DNA of 44,094 bases from an uncultured Gammaproteobacteria bacterium (GTDB lineage: Bacteria > Pseudomonadota > Gammaproteobacteria > Arenicellales > JAANXG01), in the NCBI GenBank assembly GCA_947259955.1, contig CAMYOI010000006.1:1-44094 (forward strand), written 5' to 3'. Both the position numbers and the translations under genes were made by a program. The notes below the pieces were generated by a model. That model did not search any database. It was not told where the DNA came from and saw only the letters and a program-made list of their open reading frames with translations. This document shows, piece after piece, positions 17,079 to 25,746 of this stretch. The stretch's first letter is position 1, and each line of letters starts with the position of its first letter.

Positions 17079-17948
17079 TCAGTTGCCGAACTGGCGGGAA
17101 AGCGCGACGAGGGACTCTTCCGACGCCGTACCCTGTGACCTCGAAAGAACCAGGGCGACGTCACCCAGGCGTTTGTACAATTCACAATAGTCCGGTTCCC
17201 ATGCATTGAGTGCCGCGATTTGTTTTGCAACGGTCCTGTGATCGCCGCGGGCGATGGGACCGGTGAGCGCGTCCGTCGTGTCCAGTTTGAGAACGTTGTC
17301 GATGGTCTCTCGAACGATGGGTTCCACTATGGCAAACGCGGTTTCGCGAGCAATGCCCGCTCGTGCATACGCCTGAAGTCCGATTTCCAACAATGCGGTG
17401 AGGTAGTTGCAGGAGAATACCGAAGCGGCGTGGTAGATCTCCTTGTGCTCCGGATCGATGGAAAACATCCGGCCGCCAACCGCTTCGAAACTACGAGAGA
17501 GCACCGCGGCCGCGTCGGGATCCCCCTCTATCCCGCAGAATGTTCCCGCAAAGGTTTCAATGCACATTGCGGGGTCTGCAAAGCTCTTCACCGGGTGCAC
17601 GCTGGCAATCGACGCACCCCGCTCTTTTGCCGATCCGAGTGCCGCAGATCGGATCGCTCCGCTGCAGTGAAATACGATATTGTCCGGATCCAGCAATCCG
17701 GAATCGGCCAGCCCTCGGCAACAATCCGCGAGCCGATCGTCGGGCGTGCCGATCAGAAATACATCGGCCCGCTTCATCTGTCCGAGACTCGCTTTGGGCC
17801 GGCCCGCACCCATAAAGGACACTGCGCTCTTGGCACTCCGCTGCGACCGATTGAGTACGTCCCCAATGCTGAAAACCGAGTGGTCCACCCACAACCGGCC
17901 CATCGTCCTGCCGACGCTGCCACAGCCGATGATGTTCAAGGATTTCAT
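17079..17948 (-). CDS. Rossmann-fold DUF2520 protein (putative NADP oxidoreductase)
   Basis: 289 residues. The N-terminal IIGCGSVGRTMGRLW is a GxGxxG dinucleotide-binding loop, followed by FLIGTPDDRLADC and HCSGAIRSAAL, as in the F420/NADP oxidoreductase and ketopantoate-reductase-like folds. The C-terminal helical domain is DUF2520 (AASVFSCNYLTALLEIG, GPIARGDHRTVAKQ). It is first in a probable leftward run with DUF1285 and the ZnuA-like gene. Substrate is unknown. Confidence 0.87.
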   Translation of the reverse strand: MKSLNIIGCGSVGRTMGRLWVDHSVFSIGDVLNRSQRSAKSAVSFMGAGRPKASLGQMKRADVFLIGTPDDRLADCCRGLADSGLLDPDNIVFHCSGAIRSAALGSAKERGASIASVHPVKSFADPAMCIETFAGTFCGIEGDPDAAAVLSRSFEAVGGRMFSIDPEHKEIYHAASVFSCNYLTALLEIGLQAYARAGIARETAFAIVEPIVRETIDNVLKLDTTDALTGPIARGDHRTVAKQIAALNAWEPDYCELYKRLGDVALVLSRSQGTASEESLVALSRQFGN

Positions 17949-18086
17949 AACGCTTGCGAGATTAAATGATAGAGCCCGGATACTAATCGATTAAAATGAT
18001 CCTTCAAAATCGGTAACATTCGATTCATTCGCACCGTGGCCCTGAAACCTTCCATCCGATGACATGGTAATGCTTCACTGAATCCA

Positions 18087-19082
18087 ATGCGAACGGCAGC
18101 AGTCAGTACAGTCACTTTCATTCTCTTTCTGCTCGCGTTCGAACTGCTGTTCCGGTTCGTGGTGTACGTCGACAAAGGTTCGCGGGAAGACCGGTACCTG
18201 GTCATGCCCCACGGCGTGCTTGGATGGTCGCTCAACACACGGATGCGGTCCAAACACCTGAAAAACCGGTGCGGAGAGCCTGTCGCAATGGCCGCCGCCC
18301 CGCATCACCTCATATTAAAGTACCCCGGCACTAACGGAGCAAAGAAAGTTGTCTTCCTTGGGGACTCATTTACCCATGCTCACGAGGTATCCACGGGGAT
18401 GGCCTATTACGACGTATTCGAGCAACTCGAAGCGGAGAACTATGCAGTATACGCGGTGGCTGTTGGTGGATACGGCAACCTCCAGGAATACATGGCGCTG
18501 CAGGACGTGTTTGACGAGATCCAACCCGACATCGTTGTGTGGCAGCTCACCGGCAACGACATCAGCAACAACGTTTTTGAACTCGACGACAGTTCCGTGC
18601 GGAACAATCAGCGGCCACGGCCCTACTTGAATCCCGAGGACGGTGTGATCCGTCTGCAAAATCCCGGTTTCTGGCTGTTTGACTGGAGCGAGGGCTTTAC
18701 CTTCCTGTTCGAAAAACTGCTGATATTGGATTCGCGGTACGATCTTGGATTGATCCGGTGGCTGGACTCCCTTGGCAGCATGGATGAGGGCTCCCGGGAA
18801 AAATTAGACGCCCGCGGCCTTGCTGTTCTGGACATTCTAATAAAACGGGCGGTAAAGACGTACCCCGATACCACGTTCATCGGCTTTTCGATCGGACCGA
18901 AGTTCGACAACGAGTATGAGGAAATATTTACCGGCAATGGCGCCCTGTATCTCCCGGCATTCTACGAATCTCTGGATGCCGTTGAGCACACGGACTGCAG
19001 ACCTCTGGACAACCACTGGAACCACGCCGGAAACGCGGTCGCCGGTAAAATTCTCAGCGAACGGCTGCGGCAGATCCCCTAA
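18087..19082 (+). CDS. SGNH/GDSL hydrolase with N-terminal membrane anchor
   Basis: 331 residues. A hydrophobic stretch at about 8-27 anchors or exports the protein. The catalytic blocks are GDSF with S94, a glycine at GGYGN (127-131), GND at 156-158, and D308/H310 in DNHWNHAG, the DxHxNxxG form. It resembles acyl- or acetyl-esterases acting on glycans or lipids in the periplasm. It diverges from the DUF2520 gene across 138 bases. Confidence 0.85.
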   Translation: MRTAAVSTVTFILFLLAFELLFRFVVYVDKGSREDRYLVMPHGVLGWSLNTRMRSKHLKNRCGEPVAMAAAPHHLILKYPGTNGAKKVVFLGDSFTHAHEVSTGMAYYDVFEQLEAENYAVYAVAVGGYGNLQEYMALQDVFDEIQPDIVVWQLTGNDISNNVFELDDSSVRNNQRPRPYLNPEDGVIRLQNPGFWLFDWSEGFTFLFEKLLILDSRYDLGLIRWLDSLGSMDEGSREKLDARGLAVLDILIKRAVKTYPDTTFIGFSIGPKFDNEYEEIFTGNGALYLPAFYESLDAVEHTDCRPLDNHWNHAGNAVAGKILSERLRQIP

Positions 19083-19127
19083 GCCGGGTCCCCGTACTCC
19101 GCGTATTTGCTAGAATGCCGGCATGCA

Positions 19128-19165
19128 GCAGCCCGGCCGCCGCGGTGCAAGATGCGGGCTGGTTG
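19128..19165 (-). repeat. Dispersed REP-like repeat copy
   Basis: Contains, on the minus strand, AGCCCGCAT-N4-CACC (19144-19160) and a CAGCCCG/CGGGCTG inverted repeat (19129-19135 with 19155-19161). The left 19 bases (19128-19146) are identical to 7017-7035, and 19135-19165 matches 37489-37519 at 26 of 31 positions. It lies between the SGNH hydrolase and the arginine-deiminase-fold gene. Confidence 0.65.
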
Positions 19166-19196
19166 ATGCCTTCTTTTTCGACCTGTTTGGAGACGC

Positions 19197-20150
19197 ATGA
19201 TGGATACAAACGTTGATTCAGCCCTGGGGCAGCATCCGCTGAGAGCCAGAGCGATCGGAGGCGGGACGGAGGAGATGACGAACTGGTATCTGAAATCCGA
19301 GGCCGGTCCGCTGCGCGACGTACTTCTGGGACCCGTTGAAGGCTTTCGCTGGCTCGGCGAGGAAAACGCTGAATACAGCTCCCTGGTGCGGGATTCCCTT
19401 CGCAAGGGGCGCGTATTCGACCAGGCGCTGACCGAGCGACAGCATACCGAGATGGTCGACGCCTATGAAGATGCCGGGGTCAACTGCCATTTCCTGCCCG
19501 TTGACGAGGGAACGCCGATGCAGGTGTACGCGCGCGACTCTTCTTTCATGACCCCCTACGGTGCGGTCATATGTCAAATGGCAAATCCCCGGCGTCGCGG
19601 AGAGTACGCACCGGCCCTGCGGTTTTACCTGGAAAACGAAATCCCGATCTACGACATGGTGTCGATGGGCAGTTTCGAGGGCGGCGACTTCAATATGATC
19701 AAGCCCGGTGTAGCCCTGGTGGGCTACACGGACCACCGCTCCGAGAAAGCAGCCGCCGAACAGGTGGCAAGCTGGTTCACCGGCGAAGGGTGGGAGATCA
19801 AATTCGCCCCTATCGACCCTTTCTACGTCCACATCGACCTAATGGTGTGCATGCTGACAACGGATTGCGCGGCGGTGTGCCTGGAGACCACGGAGGAGGA
19901 CATCGTCAGTTGGCTAAGGGAGAAAAACATCGAGATCGTGCCGGCCACATTCGAGGAGACGATGGCGCTGGGCTGCAATGTCGTTGCGCTGGGCAACGAT
20001 AAAGTACTGTCCACGCTGGCTGCGAAGGACCTCAACCAGAAGATGCGTGCAATCGGCCTCGAGGTCTATGATCCCGACATGACCATGTTTACCTGGGCGG
20101 GCGGTGGCGTGCACTGCATGTGTCAGCCTCTGCGCCGCGACGCCGATTGA
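19197..20150 (+). CDS. Arginine deiminase/DDAH-superfamily amidinohydrolase-like enzyme
   Basis: 317 residues of the guanidino-group-modifying fold. The FEGGD motif (160-164), H212 in HIDLMV and the C-terminal nucleophile C307 in GGGVHCMCQPLRR follow the deiminase/dimethylargininase order; YARDS near 111-115 is another substrate-binding element. It should hydrolyse or transfer a guanidino or amidino group, but the substrate (arginine, methylarginine, other guanidines) is not shown. GGAG precedes the ATG at 19197; an internal ATG at 19275 (MTNWYLKSE) is an alternative start closer to the family's beginning. A degraded M20 carbamoylase gene follows directly. Confidence 0.82.
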   Translation: MMDTNVDSALGQHPLRARAIGGGTEEMTNWYLKSEAGPLRDVLLGPVEGFRWLGEENAEYSSLVRDSLRKGRVFDQALTERQHTEMVDAYEDAGVNCHFLPVDEGTPMQVYARDSSFMTPYGAVICQMANPRRRGEYAPALRFYLENEIPIYDMVSMGSFEGGDFNMIKPGVALVGYTDHRSEKAAAEQVASWFTGEGWEIKFAPIDPFYVHIDLMVCMLTTDCAAVCLETTEEDIVSWLREKNIEIVPATFEETMALGCNVVALGNDKVLSTLAAKDLNQKMRAIGLEVYDPDMTMFTWAGGGVHCMCQPLRRDAD

Positions 20151-20155
20151 CATCG

Positions 20156-20368
20156 GACAAGTCGAGCAAAACCATTGGAGAGGAGTCGCAGCGCATCGGG
20201 TACAAAGGAGATGTTGCCGCGAAGGTCAAACCCGTCGAGGCGGCATTTGATGTGCATATCGAGTAGGGCCCGATCCTCGAAACGGAAAACGCCAAACCGG
20301 AGGAGCTTGAAGCTGGCTGCAACGTCTTGCTGCACGCCATACTGGATATGGACAGGCGTCAGGGCTAA
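20156..20368 (+). pseudogene. Relic of an M20 N-carbamoyl-amino-acid hydrolase/allantoate amidohydrolase
   Basis: One continuous reading frame, broken by a single TAG at 20264-20266, translates to SKTIGEESQRIGYKGD, then AAFDVHIE-stop-GPILE, then PEELEAGCNVLLHAILDM and TAA. HIE(Q)GPILE is the conserved HIEQGPxLE signature of M20 carbamoylases with the Gln codon turned into amber, and the last piece matches the family's C-terminal end. Everything before the first motif, and about 150 or more residues between the last two, is missing. It lies 5 bases after the deiminase-fold gene. No functional product is expected. Confidence 0.75.
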
Positions 20369-20392
20369 TCCCCGACAGGCGGGTTTGCCCGG

Positions 20393-21388
20393 TCAGTCTT
20401 TTTCCGAATCGATCGTGGTCATGATCCGTTCGATGTAACGATCCCCGGAAACCGTGTTCTCGTTGATCATCGCGTCAAGAGCTGTCACGGTGGTGTCGTC
20501 GAGTGCTATATCTCCGGCGGCGGCATTCTCTTTCATGTGATCGATGCTCCGGGTTCCGGGAATCGGTATCATCGTTCGGTCAGCGCGCGCAAGGAGCCAG
20601 GCCAGGGCAAGCTGGGCCATGGTGCAATCATGTTCCTCGGCAACCTTGGCGAATGGAATCAGCAGCTTGACGTTTTTTTTAAAATTGTCTGGCTCGAAGC
20701 GGGGCCTGGCGATGGTAGCGCGAATGTCGTCCGTTGCCAGCTCGGAAACATCGTGACATTTCCCGGTCAGAAACGCACGCGCCAGCGGTGAAAACGGAAC
20801 GAACGTCACACTAAGCTCGCTGCAAGCCTCGAGAATCCGCCGCTCGGGGGTACGCACCCACAGCGAATACTCCGATTGGAGTGCGGTGATTGGATGCACC
20901 GCATGGGCCCGTCGCAGGCTGGTGGTCGATACTTCCGACAAACCGATGGTTCGAATTTTCCCCGCCGCTACAAGTTCCGACAGCGCGCCGATACTGTCCT
21001 CTACCGGCACATTGACATCAATTCTGTGCAGATAATACAGGTCGATGACATCCGTTCGAAGACGCCGCAGACTGTCTTCGCAGGTCTTTTTCAACACCAC
21101 CGGTCTACCGTCCGTTTCCGTTCTACCGCTGGCGCCCTTGAAGATTCCACATTTGCTGGCAAGCGTGAAATCACTCCTGCGATGAGCCAGCGTCCGACCG
21201 ATCAGTTCCTCACTGTGACCCATGCCATACATCGCGGCGGTATCCAGAAATGTGTAACCGGCATCCAGGGCTTGCAGCAGCAGGCGTCCTGATTCGCCAT
21301 CGTCAGCCGGTCCGTACCCCATTGAAACGTTCATACAACCCAGGCCGATTGCGGAAACCTCGAAGGGCCCTATTTTCCTCTTGTGCAT
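20393..21388 (-). CDS. Aldo/keto reductase
   Basis: 331 residues with the start at MHKRKIGPFEVSAIGLGCM, where AGAGG lies six bases upstream; an in-frame ATG at 21433 would overlap the upstream gene. Catalytic elements are D and Y in FLDTAAMYG, K in ASKCG and H in YLHRID, and the C-terminal IPGTRSIDHMKENAAA binds NADP. It belongs to the subgroup of soluble general aldo/keto reductases acting on aldehydes or sugars. It follows the isopropylmalate-dehydrogenase-like gene by about 34 bases and is probably in the same transcript. Confidence 0.9.
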   Translation of the reverse strand: MHKRKIGPFEVSAIGLGCMNVSMGYGPADDGESGRLLLQALDAGYTFLDTAAMYGMGHSEELIGRTLAHRRSDFTLASKCGIFKGASGRTETDGRPVVLKKTCEDSLRRLRTDVIDLYYLHRIDVNVPVEDSIGALSELVAAGKIRTIGLSEVSTTSLRRAHAVHPITALQSEYSLWVRTPERRILEACSELSVTFVPFSPLARAFLTGKCHDVSELATDDIRATIARPRFEPDNFKKNVKLLIPFAKVAEEHDCTMAQLALAWLLARADRTMIPIPGTRSIDHMKENAAAGDIALDDTTVTALDAMINENTVSGDRYIERIMTTIDSEKD

Positions 21389-21422
21389 GCCTCTATGTCC
21401 TGTAAACAATTGACGCTTTATA

Positions 21423-22532
21423 CTATCCATCACTCCGGCCGATCAAATCCACGATGGCTTTCGTGACAGCCACCGTACCCTGGTCCCCGCCGTATTCGAC
21501 AGGTCGAATTCTTTTTTCGCTAAAACCTCTTTGCACCGCCGCCTCTATCGACAACGCCGCGTCGGCCAGCGCCTCGACTCCCGATCTGTCGTGTAGATAG
21601 TCGAGCATCATCGAACCACTCAATATTGCCGCCAGTGGATTGGCCTTGTCCTGCCCCATGATATCCGGTGCGCTGCCATGGGCCGGTTGAAACAGGCCGT
21701 GATCATCTCCAATCTCGGCGCAACAGGCGATTCCCATTCCCCCGACCAGGCCCCCTGCCAGATCAGAGATGATATCGCCGAACATGTTTTCCATGACCAG
21801 CACATCAAATTCCCAGGGCCGCCTGATGAGATCGAGCGCCTGCGCGTCGACATAGTTGCAGGAAGTTTCTATGTCCGGATAGAACCGAGCGCGCTCGTGG
21901 AATATCTTTCTGAAAAACGCCATCGACTGGAACACGTTGGCCTTGTCCACACAGGTGACTTTTCCTTTTCCACCCCTTTGCCTTCGTTTTTGCGCCAGTC
22001 TGAAGCCGAATTCATGCAGTCTCTCCGTCGTGGCGCGGGATATTTTCAGGGTTTCCCGAACTTCCTCATCGCCAATGACGACGGAACGATTATGTATCGC
22101 CGCCGAGTAAAACAGCCCCTCCGTGGACTCGCGAAGCACCACCAGATCGATTTCTGACGCTCTGTCGTCGGCCAGCATTTTCGGGGCGTTTGGATAAGCC
22201 TTAACCGGCCTGATCCCGGCGTAGAGTTGAAATATCTCCCTCAACCTCAGATGGGGAGAGACCTCGGTTCCGTTGGCATGGCGTACGCTCGGTAGTCCGA
22301 TGGCCCCGAGAAAAATCGCGTCCGCCGCTTCGGCCTTTTTCTCCGCACCGGGTGCCATTTCGAGGCCTGTTTCACGGTAGTAAGCCGCCCCTCCCGACAA
22401 TTCCGAATACACCAATGCAAAGCCGCGTCTGCGACGGCAAGCGGCTTCGAGCACCTCCAGTGCGGCGTTCGTGACGTCCACGCCAATCCCGTCACCCTTG
22501 ATCACAACGATATTGAATCGGTTGGTTGTCAT
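21423..22532 (-). CDS. Isocitrate/isopropylmalate dehydrogenase family protein
   Basis: 369 residues. The fold is shown by GDGIG at the N-terminus, HLRLREIFQLYAGIRPVKAY, CVDKANVF (catalytic Lys), the MENMFGDIISDLAGG metal/substrate site and HGSAPDIMGQDKANP for NAD. The substrate-specificity segment reads RESTEGLFYS, which differs from the leucine-pathway ELTGG form, so it may act on another beta-substituted malate such as tartrate. No leu genes are adjacent; instead an aldo/keto reductase follows. It diverges from the usp gene. Confidence 0.85.
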   Translation of the reverse strand: MTTNRFNIVVIKGDGIGVDVTNAALEVLEAACRRRRGFALVYSELSGGAAYYRETGLEMAPGAEKKAEAADAIFLGAIGLPSVRHANGTEVSPHLRLREIFQLYAGIRPVKAYPNAPKMLADDRASEIDLVVLRESTEGLFYSAAIHNRSVVIGDEEVRETLKISRATTERLHEFGFRLAQKRRQRGGKGKVTCVDKANVFQSMAFFRKIFHERARFYPDIETSCNYVDAQALDLIRRPWEFDVLVMENMFGDIISDLAGGLVGGMGIACCAEIGDDHGLFQPAHGSAPDIMGQDKANPLAAILSGSMMLDYLHDRSGVEALADAALSIEAAVQRGFSEKRIRPVEYGGDQGTVAVTKAIVDLIGRSDG

Positions 22533-22773
22533 TTAAATATCGAGCCCGGGGAATCGGGCGATGATACAGACGGCACATTGTGCAAACAAATAAATATCAA
22601 CATGTTGAGCGCGCACGTTGAGTATTTTGTTTAACCTTCACGCCCCACCGGGGCGGCCGTGCGGGTCAGCCGCAAAATCCCGTGACGCGGGTCGAATTGC
22701 AACGCAGACCGGGAAAAATAAGCGCCGGAGTGTTAAACTGCCCCCCGACAAATGAGTAACCTGAGGAGCTCCT
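22533..22773. promoter_or_regulatory. Divergent promoter region with palindromes
   Basis: About 240 bases between the dehydrogenase-like gene and the stress-protein gene. Two palindromes lie one after the other: GCACA-T-TGTGC at 22573-22583 and TCAACATGTTGA at 22597-22608, centres about 24 bases apart. A CGCCCC-ACC-GGGGCG hairpin is at 22641-22655. The palindromes are candidate binding sites for a regulator; no regulator gene is next to them. Confidence 0.45.
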
Positions 22774-23289
22774 ATGGTAAGCACGATAATCGCTCCGATT
22801 GACGGCACTGAACATTCGGACAATGCGCTGCGCTTTGCATCGGACATTGCAAAAAAGTACGATGCCAAACTCGTGCTGGTTCACGCTCTCCTGCGCGGAA
22901 CATCTGTCGCCATCATGCAGGAAATTGCGGAAGAAAAGGGTTTCCTGGAGCAGGTCAAGGATGATCTTGCAAATGTGGAAACCATCCCCATCGCAACGGT
23001 CGCCGGGGTCGCGGCACCCATGGAAGTGCTTCCCAACGAAACGCTGGAAGAATTCGGACGTCTGTTACTGAAGAGCGCTGAGGATAGTATCACCGGTGTC
23101 GGCGAGATCGAGCTTAGGGTAGTCGACGAGGATCCCGCGAAAGCCATTCTTCAGAGCGCGGAAGAAGAGCGCGCCGACCTTATCGTAATCGGCAGCCGCG
23201 GTGTTGGAGATCTTAAGTCGCTTCTGCTTGGCAGCGTATCGCATAAAGTAGTCGAGCAGGCGAGCTGTCCGTGCGTGGTGGTAAAATAA
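22774..23289 (+). CDS. Universal stress protein (UspA family)
   Basis: 171 residues. The fold begins with TIIAPIDGTEHSDNAL and ends with the ATP-binding motif G-2x-G-9x-GS in VIGSRGVGDLKSLLLGS, followed by VEQASCPCVVVK. The ATP-binding form is therefore intact. The ribosome site GAGGAG lies just upstream of the ATG. The CBS-pair gene follows after 43 bases with its own GGGAGA, so the pair is likely co-transcribed; both types of protein sense adenine nucleotides. Confidence 0.92.
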   Translation: MVSTIIAPIDGTEHSDNALRFASDIAKKYDAKLVLVHALLRGTSVAIMQEIAEEKGFLEQVKDDLANVETIPIATVAGVAAPMEVLPNETLEEFGRLLLKSAEDSITGVGEIELRVVDEDPAKAILQSAEEERADLIVIGSRGVGDLKSLLLGSVSHKVVEQASCPCVVVK

Positions 23290-23332
23290 TGACCCAGCGG
23301 AAATTCACTTCGTCAAATGCGGGAGAACGATA

Positions 23333-23761
23333 ATGACTAAAATAGCCCAGCTACTGAAAACAAAAGGTAACGAGGTCTGGTCGGTGAAGCCGACCGACCT
23401 GGTCCTGGACGCGGTAAAGATGATGGCGGCCAAGGGTGTCGGAGCATTACTGGTAATGGACGGAGACAAACTGGTAGGGATTTTCTCTGAACGTGACTAC
23501 GCGCGCAAGATCGTACTGGAAGGCAGATCGTCCGGGGATACCTCAGTGGCTGATATCATGACCGAAAACGTCATCCACGCCACCCCCGATCAGAGCATCG
23601 AGGAGTGCATGGGCATCATGACCGAGAGCTATTTTCGCCACCTACCGGTGGTCGATCAAGATCGAGTTATCGGCATAATCTCTATCGGTGATCTGGTCAA
23701 GGTCATCATCGTCGAACAGAGGGAACTGATCAAACAACTCGAACATTACATCAGCGGCTGA
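23333..23761 (+). CDS. CBS-domain pair protein
   Basis: 142 residues made of two CBS domains with little else: the first around VLDAVKMMAAKGVGALLVMDGDKLVGIFSERDY and the second around SIEECMGIMTESYFRHLPVVDQDRVIGIISIGD. Each ends with the usual GIxSxxD element that contacts adenosine ligands. Stand-alone pairs bind AMP, ATP or similar molecules and act as sensors. It converges with the ABC-F gene six bases away and follows the stress-protein gene. Confidence 0.93.
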   Translation: MTKIAQLLKTKGNEVWSVKPTDLVLDAVKMMAAKGVGALLVMDGDKLVGIFSERDYARKIVLEGRSSGDTSVADIMTENVIHATPDQSIEECMGIMTESYFRHLPVVDQDRVIGIISIGDLVKVIIVEQRELIKQLEHYISG

Positions 23762-23767
23762 TGCTAA

Positions 23768-25672
23768 TCAGGTATTGCTAAGTTTTTCGGCCTTCTCGCT
23801 GGCGGTCAGCCATTCGGCCTCCGCCTCATCCAGTGACCTGTCGATCCCGGCCTTTCTCAGCAGCAGCTCCTTAAGTCGTGGCTTGTGGTTTTCTTCATAG
23901 AGTGTGTTGTCGGTCAGTTCGCTCTCTATTTTTCGCTTCTCGTCGGTGAGACGCCCGATATCGGCCTCGGCCTTTCTGATCGAATGGGTCAGCGGCTGCA
24001 GCCGCTTCCGCAGCTCCGCCCCGCGGCGCCTTGTTAGCCTTCGATCCGTGCATATCTCCATTTTGCCGGCTCGGCCGCTGTCGTCCGACCCCTTCAACAA
24101 CTGTTTTCTTCGCCCCAGCCAATTCGCGTAGTCATCCAGGCTCTGCTCGTAGCGCTCTACACGGCCCCGATCTACCAGCAGCAGATCGTCGCAGCTTACT
24201 CTCAGTAGATGTCGGTCGTGGGATACCAACACCATGGCACCCGAAAAATCCTGCAGTGCATAAGCCAGAGCCTGACGCATTTCGATATCCAGATGGTTCG
24301 TGGGCTCATCGAGCAGCAGCAGGTTAGGTTTTCGGTAAACGATCATAGCGAGTACGAGACGGGATTTCTCACCTCCGGAAAACTGTGATACCGGTGCCAA
24401 AGCTTGTCCATTCGAAAAACCGAATTCGCCGAGATGGTCACGCAAATTCTGTTCTCCCGCCGCCGGTTCAATCTGCCTCATGTGCTGTATGGAAGACCAC
24501 TCCGGGCTAAGTTGATCGAGTTGCCGTTGGGCAAAGTATCCGATATTGACATCCCTGTCCGTGTGGCGTTCACCCGTCAGCGGCTTCAGCTCTCCTGCCA
24601 GCAATTTGATCAATGTCGACTTCCCCGCCCCGTTGCTTCCCAGCAACCCAACCCGGTCTCCCGGCACCAGACGCAGCTTCACGTTTGACACCACAGTGGA
24701 TCCATCGTATCCCGCAGAGCAATTGTCGAGTTTTACCAGCGTTGCAGGCAGTTTTTCCGGAGGCCGCATAGAGAATCGAAACTCTGAATCGACGTGGGCA
24801 GGTACGATGAGAGTCATTCTCTCCAGTGCCTTCAGGCGGCTCTGGGCCTGCCTGGCCTTGGTTGCCTTGTACCTGAAACGATCTACGAACGACTGAATAT
24901 ATTTGACCTCCCGCTGCTGTCGCAGAAACCGGGAACGCTCGTGGGACAACTGCTCTAGACGACGCTTTTCGAAGGCCGCATAGTTGCCCCTGAACAAACT
25001 GATCTTTTCCAATTCGATATGCAGGATATGATCCACGGTACGATCAAGAAAATCTCGATCGTGGGAAACCATCATCAGGGCACCGGAATAAGAACGCAGC
25101 CACTGCTCCAGCCACACTATGGCATCCAGATCAAGGTGATTCGTGGGCTCGTCGAGCAACAAAAGGTCCGACTGGCACATCAGCGCACGGCCGAGGTTCA
25201 AGCGCATGCGCCAGCCGCCCGAAAACGTCGAAACGGGTTCTTCGATCTGACTGGGAACAAAACCCAGACCATCCAAAAGCTGCGCCCCCCGGCTTCTCGC
25301 GGCGTAGCCTCCTATCGCATCCATCCGTGAGTGAAGTTCAGAAACTTTTACTCCATCGTCCTGTTGCTGCGCGATCACCAGCTCGGATTCGACTGTTCGA
25401 AGCCGTTTATCGCCATCGAGCACGTAGTCGATCGCGGAGCGCTCCGTCGACGCGGCCTCCTGTTCGACATGCGCGATGGTCCAGTCCGCCGGGACATGGC
25501 ATTCACCCGCGTCCGGCTGCAGCTCCTCGAGGATAAGCGAAAACAGGCTGGACTTGCCGCTGCCGTTCACCCCGGTAACGCCGACTTTCTGCCCAGGATG
25601 GATTTTTACGTTCGCCCCGGAAAACAGCACCCTGGCACCACGGCGCAGGACAAGATTATCGAAATGCAGCAT
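23768..25672 (-). CDS. ABC-F ATPase (YheS/Uup-like)
   Basis: 634 residues with two ATP-binding cassettes and no membrane segment. Cassette 1: GVNGSGKSS, signature TFSGGWRMR, Walker B LLLLDEPTNHLDLD. A linker of about 80 residues with many Arg and Gln follows. Cassette 2: GSNGAGKST, signature QFSGGEKSR, LLLLDEPTNHLDIE. The last 90 residues form a charged coiled coil. Length and layout fit YheS, a ribosome-associated ABC-F protein in E. coli. It acts in the cytoplasm, probably on stalled or initiating ribosomes. Its start lies 75 bases from the divergent methyltransferase relic. Confidence 0.92.
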   Translation of the reverse strand: MLHFDNLVLRRGARVLFSGANVKIHPGQKVGVTGVNGSGKSSLFSLILEELQPDAGECHVPADWTIAHVEQEAASTERSAIDYVLDGDKRLRTVESELVIAQQQDDGVKVSELHSRMDAIGGYAARSRGAQLLDGLGFVPSQIEEPVSTFSGGWRMRLNLGRALMCQSDLLLLDEPTNHLDLDAIVWLEQWLRSYSGALMMVSHDRDFLDRTVDHILHIELEKISLFRGNYAAFEKRRLEQLSHERSRFLRQQREVKYIQSFVDRFRYKATKARQAQSRLKALERMTLIVPAHVDSEFRFSMRPPEKLPATLVKLDNCSAGYDGSTVVSNVKLRLVPGDRVGLLGSNGAGKSTLIKLLAGELKPLTGERHTDRDVNIGYFAQRQLDQLSPEWSSIQHMRQIEPAAGEQNLRDHLGEFGFSNGQALAPVSQFSGGEKSRLVLAMIVYRKPNLLLLDEPTNHLDIEMRQALAYALQDFSGAMVLVSHDRHLLRVSCDDLLLVDRGRVERYEQSLDDYANWLGRRKQLLKGSDDSGRAGKMEICTDRRLTRRRGAELRKRLQPLTHSIRKAEADIGRLTDEKRKIESELTDNTLYEENHKPRLKELLLRKAGIDRSLDEAEAEWLTASEKAEKLSNT

Positions 25673-25746
25673 TGTCCGGATTGTATCCCATTCGCAATTC
25701 GCCCGAATCGGATATCATTGAAAAGCATTTCCTGGAGGACGCAGCG

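Noticed and set aside
20175-20438. Rightward and leftward frames of 70-90 codons after the deiminase-fold gene
   Set aside because: They are shadows; the frame that makes sense is the interrupted M20 relic.
25331-25746. Rightward frame opposite the ABC-F start running into the methyltransferase
   Set aside because: The left part is antisense to the first ATP cassette; only the part after about 25800 has methyltransferase content.
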